This document shows positions 5,473 to 7,359 of a stretch of DNA of 7,359 bases, in pieces. Positions within the stretch are counted from its first letter, which is position 1. Each line of letters opens with the position of its first letter. The translations under genes were made by a program, and so were the position numbers. Below the pieces are notes generated by a model. The model was not told the DNA's origin, did no database searches, and was given only the letters and a program-made list of their open reading frames with translations. The stretch lies in contig JANWKK010000128.1 of the NCBI GenBank assembly GCA_025451425.1, positions 1-7,359 of the forward strand, written 5' to 3'. Origin of the DNA: Gemmatimonadaceae bacterium. GTDB lineage: Bacteria; Gemmatimonadota; Gemmatimonadetes; Gemmatimonadales; Gemmatimonadaceae.

Positions 5473-6876
5473 TCAGGACGATGACAACATGTTCCGACCC
5501 GGCGACCGGATGATTCTCCCATTCGCGACGACCAGCGCGATATCGCGCGTGTGCCGAATGTCGGCGATCGGATCGGCCGAGAGCAGCACAAGATCCGCCC
5601 GCTTGCCCACCTGAACGGTTCCCACGTTACCCAGGCCTAACGCGTCTGCGCCGCTCTTGGTCGCGAGCCGTAGGACGTCGAGCGGCGGAATGCCAGCGGC
5701 GACAAGGAGCTCGAGCTCGCGGTGGTAGCTCGCGCCCGGCGCAGTCCAGGGATTGTTGGCGTCCGTTCCGACGGTAATGCGCACGCCGCGGTCGTATAGC
5801 AACTTCTCGAACTGCAGCACCTTCGGCCACGCGGTGCGAGCGCTGTCGTAATCGGCCTTCGTCCATCCCTGGGTGAGCGTGAACGTCTGCCAGTTGTGAA
5901 CGAGCGACGGCGCGGCGTAGGCCAGATCCGGGCTGTTGGTCATTCGCGGGCTGTCGCCCCAGGCCATCGCCTCGAACGTCGCGAGCGTGCCGTCGTGCTC
6001 GACATGATGACGCACCATCTCGGTGATCATCGTGTCGATCTCAGGTGAGGCAAGATTCACATATTCGAACCACTGGAACATGAACCGCGTGTTGTGAATC
6101 CCGTTGCGAAACGCAGCGCGAGACGCGGGCGGCAGGAGTGCAGGACTGGACGGCGTCACGTGCACCAGTCCATCGATGCCCGCACGCGCGGCGTCGGTCC
6201 AGCTCGTGAGAAAGAGATGTCCGATCGCCTTCTTCCCGGCGGCGTGTGCCTCCTGAATTCCGGCCTCGACCATCGGCGGCGTCAGCGTCGCGTACAGCTT
6301 GATGTAGTCGACGCCAGCAGCCACCTGTCGCCGCACCTCGGCGCGCACCTCGTCGGGCGAATGCACCATCGCCACCAAGCCCGGTGCGTCCGTCTGATCG
6401 ATCACGCTGCCGGCGACGAGCATGCGCGGCCCGTTCAGGAGTCCTCTTGCGACCGAGTCGCGCGTCGCGACGGCGTGTTCCGTCGCGCCGCCCGGGTCAC
6501 GAATCGTCGTCACGCCGAACTGAAGCAAAGAACCTAACGAGATGCGCGGGACCGCCGGATCGTAGTCCCCGCGAAGCTGGTTCTTCGCCGAGTCCAGATG
6601 CTCGGGGCCGACGTTGACGTGCGCGTGCGTATCGATGAATCCCGGGAGCAGGTACTTGCCGCGCCCGTCGATCACGCGCGCCCTCGCCGGCGGTGTGTAG
6701 CCGCGACTCGGTCTAACGAGAATGATCGTCGAGTCGCGAACGACCACGGTCATGTCTGCGCGGGGCGGCGCTCCGGTTCCGTCGATCAGCGTGACATGCG
6801 TGAATGCCAGCTCGGGGCCGCGCAGGGTCAACAGCAGGGCGAGGAACGAACAACAGGTACCGAGAAAGTTGAGCAC
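5473..6876 (-). CDS. Metal-dependent amidohydrolase, imidazolonepropionase/prolidase-like (467 aa)
   Basis: This is an amidohydrolase-superfamily enzyme that hydrolyses an amide, peptide or cyclic amide bond with a metal centre; the substrate is unknown. The composite N-terminal strand is FTHVTLIDGTG (25-35). The metal ligands fit the family: H84 and H86 in PGFIDTHAHVN, the lysine likely to be carboxylated (K193 in DYIKLYA), H220 (IGHLF), H239 (LVHVTPSS) and D372 (VGTDANNP). The C-terminal region has the usual LRLATKSGADALGL and GTVQVGKRADLVLLSADP. Residues 1-18 are hydrophobic but carry no early positive charge, and include Cys8 and Cys9, so export or membrane anchoring is likely but not certain. 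The GTG start at 6876 has GGAGA about nine bases upstream. Strand and spacing link it to the membrane gene (54 bp) and the propeller gene (81 bp). Confidence 0.92.
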   Translation of the reverse strand: MLNFLGTCCSFLALLLTLRGPELAFTHVTLIDGTGAPPRADMTVVVRDSTIILVRPSRGYTPPARARVIDGRGKYLLPGFIDTHAHVNVGPEHLDSAKNQLRGDYDPAVPRISLGSLLQFGVTTIRDPGGATEHAVATRDSVARGLLNGPRMLVAGSVIDQTDAPGLVAMVHSPDEVRAEVRRQVAAGVDYIKLYATLTPPMVEAGIQEAHAAGKKAIGHLFLTSWTDAARAGIDGLVHVTPSSPALLPPASRAAFRNGIHNTRFMFQWFEYVNLASPEIDTMITEMVRHHVEHDGTLATFEAMAWGDSPRMTNSPDLAYAAPSLVHNWQTFTLTQGWTKADYDSARTAWPKVLQFEKLLYDRGVRITVGTDANNPWTAPGASYHRELELLVAAGIPPLDVLRLATKSGADALGLGNVGTVQVGKRADLVLLSADPIADIRHTRDIALVVANGRIIRSPGRNMLSSS

Positions 6877-6930
6877 TGGATCAATCTCCGATGAGTGTGT
6901 GCTTCCGAGATTGTCCAGCTGCCCTTGATT

Positions 6931-7359
6931 TCATTTCATCGACCTGTCGTCTGTCGAGATTTCATCGATACCGCGGAGCTCGTGGAGTACCCGACGACGC
7001 GTGACGACGGCCCACGCGAACCAGGCAACGCCGCCCACGATCGGCAACACACTGAAAGGCAAACCTGGCCGGAACGGCACCTGCGGAAAGAACAGAAGTA
7101 CCACCGCCACCTGTGCAACCAGCAGGGCGATCGTGAGATGCACCGTGTGCAGTCGCCGAAGCGCGAAGCGCCGCGCGAGCGCGAGATACTCCGACGTCGA
7201 CGAGGCCGACGCACGCCACAATCCGCGGCCCGTCACGAGTGAAAAGGTCCAGACAATCACGAGCACGACGGCGATGTCGAGCGATATCAAGATGCTAAAT
7301 GCCCCGCGGTCGTGAGACAGAAAGCCGGCCGCGCAGGCCAAGGCCGCCACGGTGACACC
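6931..7359 (-). CDS. Multi-pass membrane protein, N-terminus beyond the window edge
   Basis: The reading frame stays open to the last base of the window. The GTG at 7350 is a possible start, but the codons before it (GVT) continue the same hydrophobic character, so the gene probably begins outside. Numbering from that GTG, hydrophobic segments are at about 17-40, 68-88 and 98-117. A charged helix (SEYLALARRFALRRLH, 53-68) lies between the first two, and a polar tail (RRRVLHELRGIDEISTD) follows the last. The pattern of a YLALARR-type helix followed by two membrane segments and an RR...L..ID tail is reminiscent of small membrane proteins encoded next to ECF sigma factors in Acidobacteriota and Gemmatimonadota. 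That is a memory-based impression. The gene stops 54 bases before the amidohydrolase start and probably shares its transcript. Confidence 0.72.
   Translation of the reverse strand, partial: GVTVAALACAAGFLSHDRGAFSILISLDIAVVLVIVWTFSLVTGRGLWRASASSTSEYLALARRFALRRLHTVHLTIALLVAQVAVVLLFFPQVPFRPGLPFSVLPIVGGVAWFAWAVVTRRRVLHELRGIDEISTDDRSMK

Overview
The window is GC-rich DNA (about 63% by eye). It has the look of a Gemmatimonadota (or related soil bacterium) chromosome: a Bacteroidota-style TonB-linked outer-membrane receptor, an exported YncE-like propeller, an exported-type amidohydrolase, GTG/TTG starts and mostly weak ribosome binding sites. The phylum call is inference from gene style, not from a marker gene. 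All five convincing genes lie on the minus strand, so transcription runs from right to left.

Right half (7359 to 4447): a multi-pass membrane protein cut by the window edge, then a metal-dependent amidohydrolase (54 bp gap), then a YncE-like beta-propeller (about 80 bp gap). Spacing and strand fit one transcription unit. A weak terminator-like hairpin sits between the last two. A strong 8-bp hairpin without a T-tract follows the propeller gene.

Middle (4216 to 1721): a complete 831-residue outer-membrane receptor with a signal peptide, carboxypeptidase-regulatory-like domain, plug and OMP_b-brl_3-type barrel. Its ligand cannot be read from the sequence. With the exported amidohydrolase and propeller it could form an envelope uptake/processing group, but this is only a neighbourhood argument.

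Left part (1720 to 1): about 700 bp with no convincing gene but much secondary structure, including an inverted pair of the octamer CGTTAGGC/GCCTAACG around a branched fold and four loose 21-nt units. It is followed by a 247-residue cysteine-free helical protein of unknown family with a strong ribosome binding site, its intrinsic terminator, and a tandem array of eight 21-nt units.

The most unusual signal is the octamer GCCTAACG/CGTTAGGC. It occurs seven times exactly, against roughly 0.3 expected, both between and inside genes, and inside genes it often forces rare TTA or CTA leucine codons. No known defence system, CRISPR array, rRNA, tRNA or transposase is visible.
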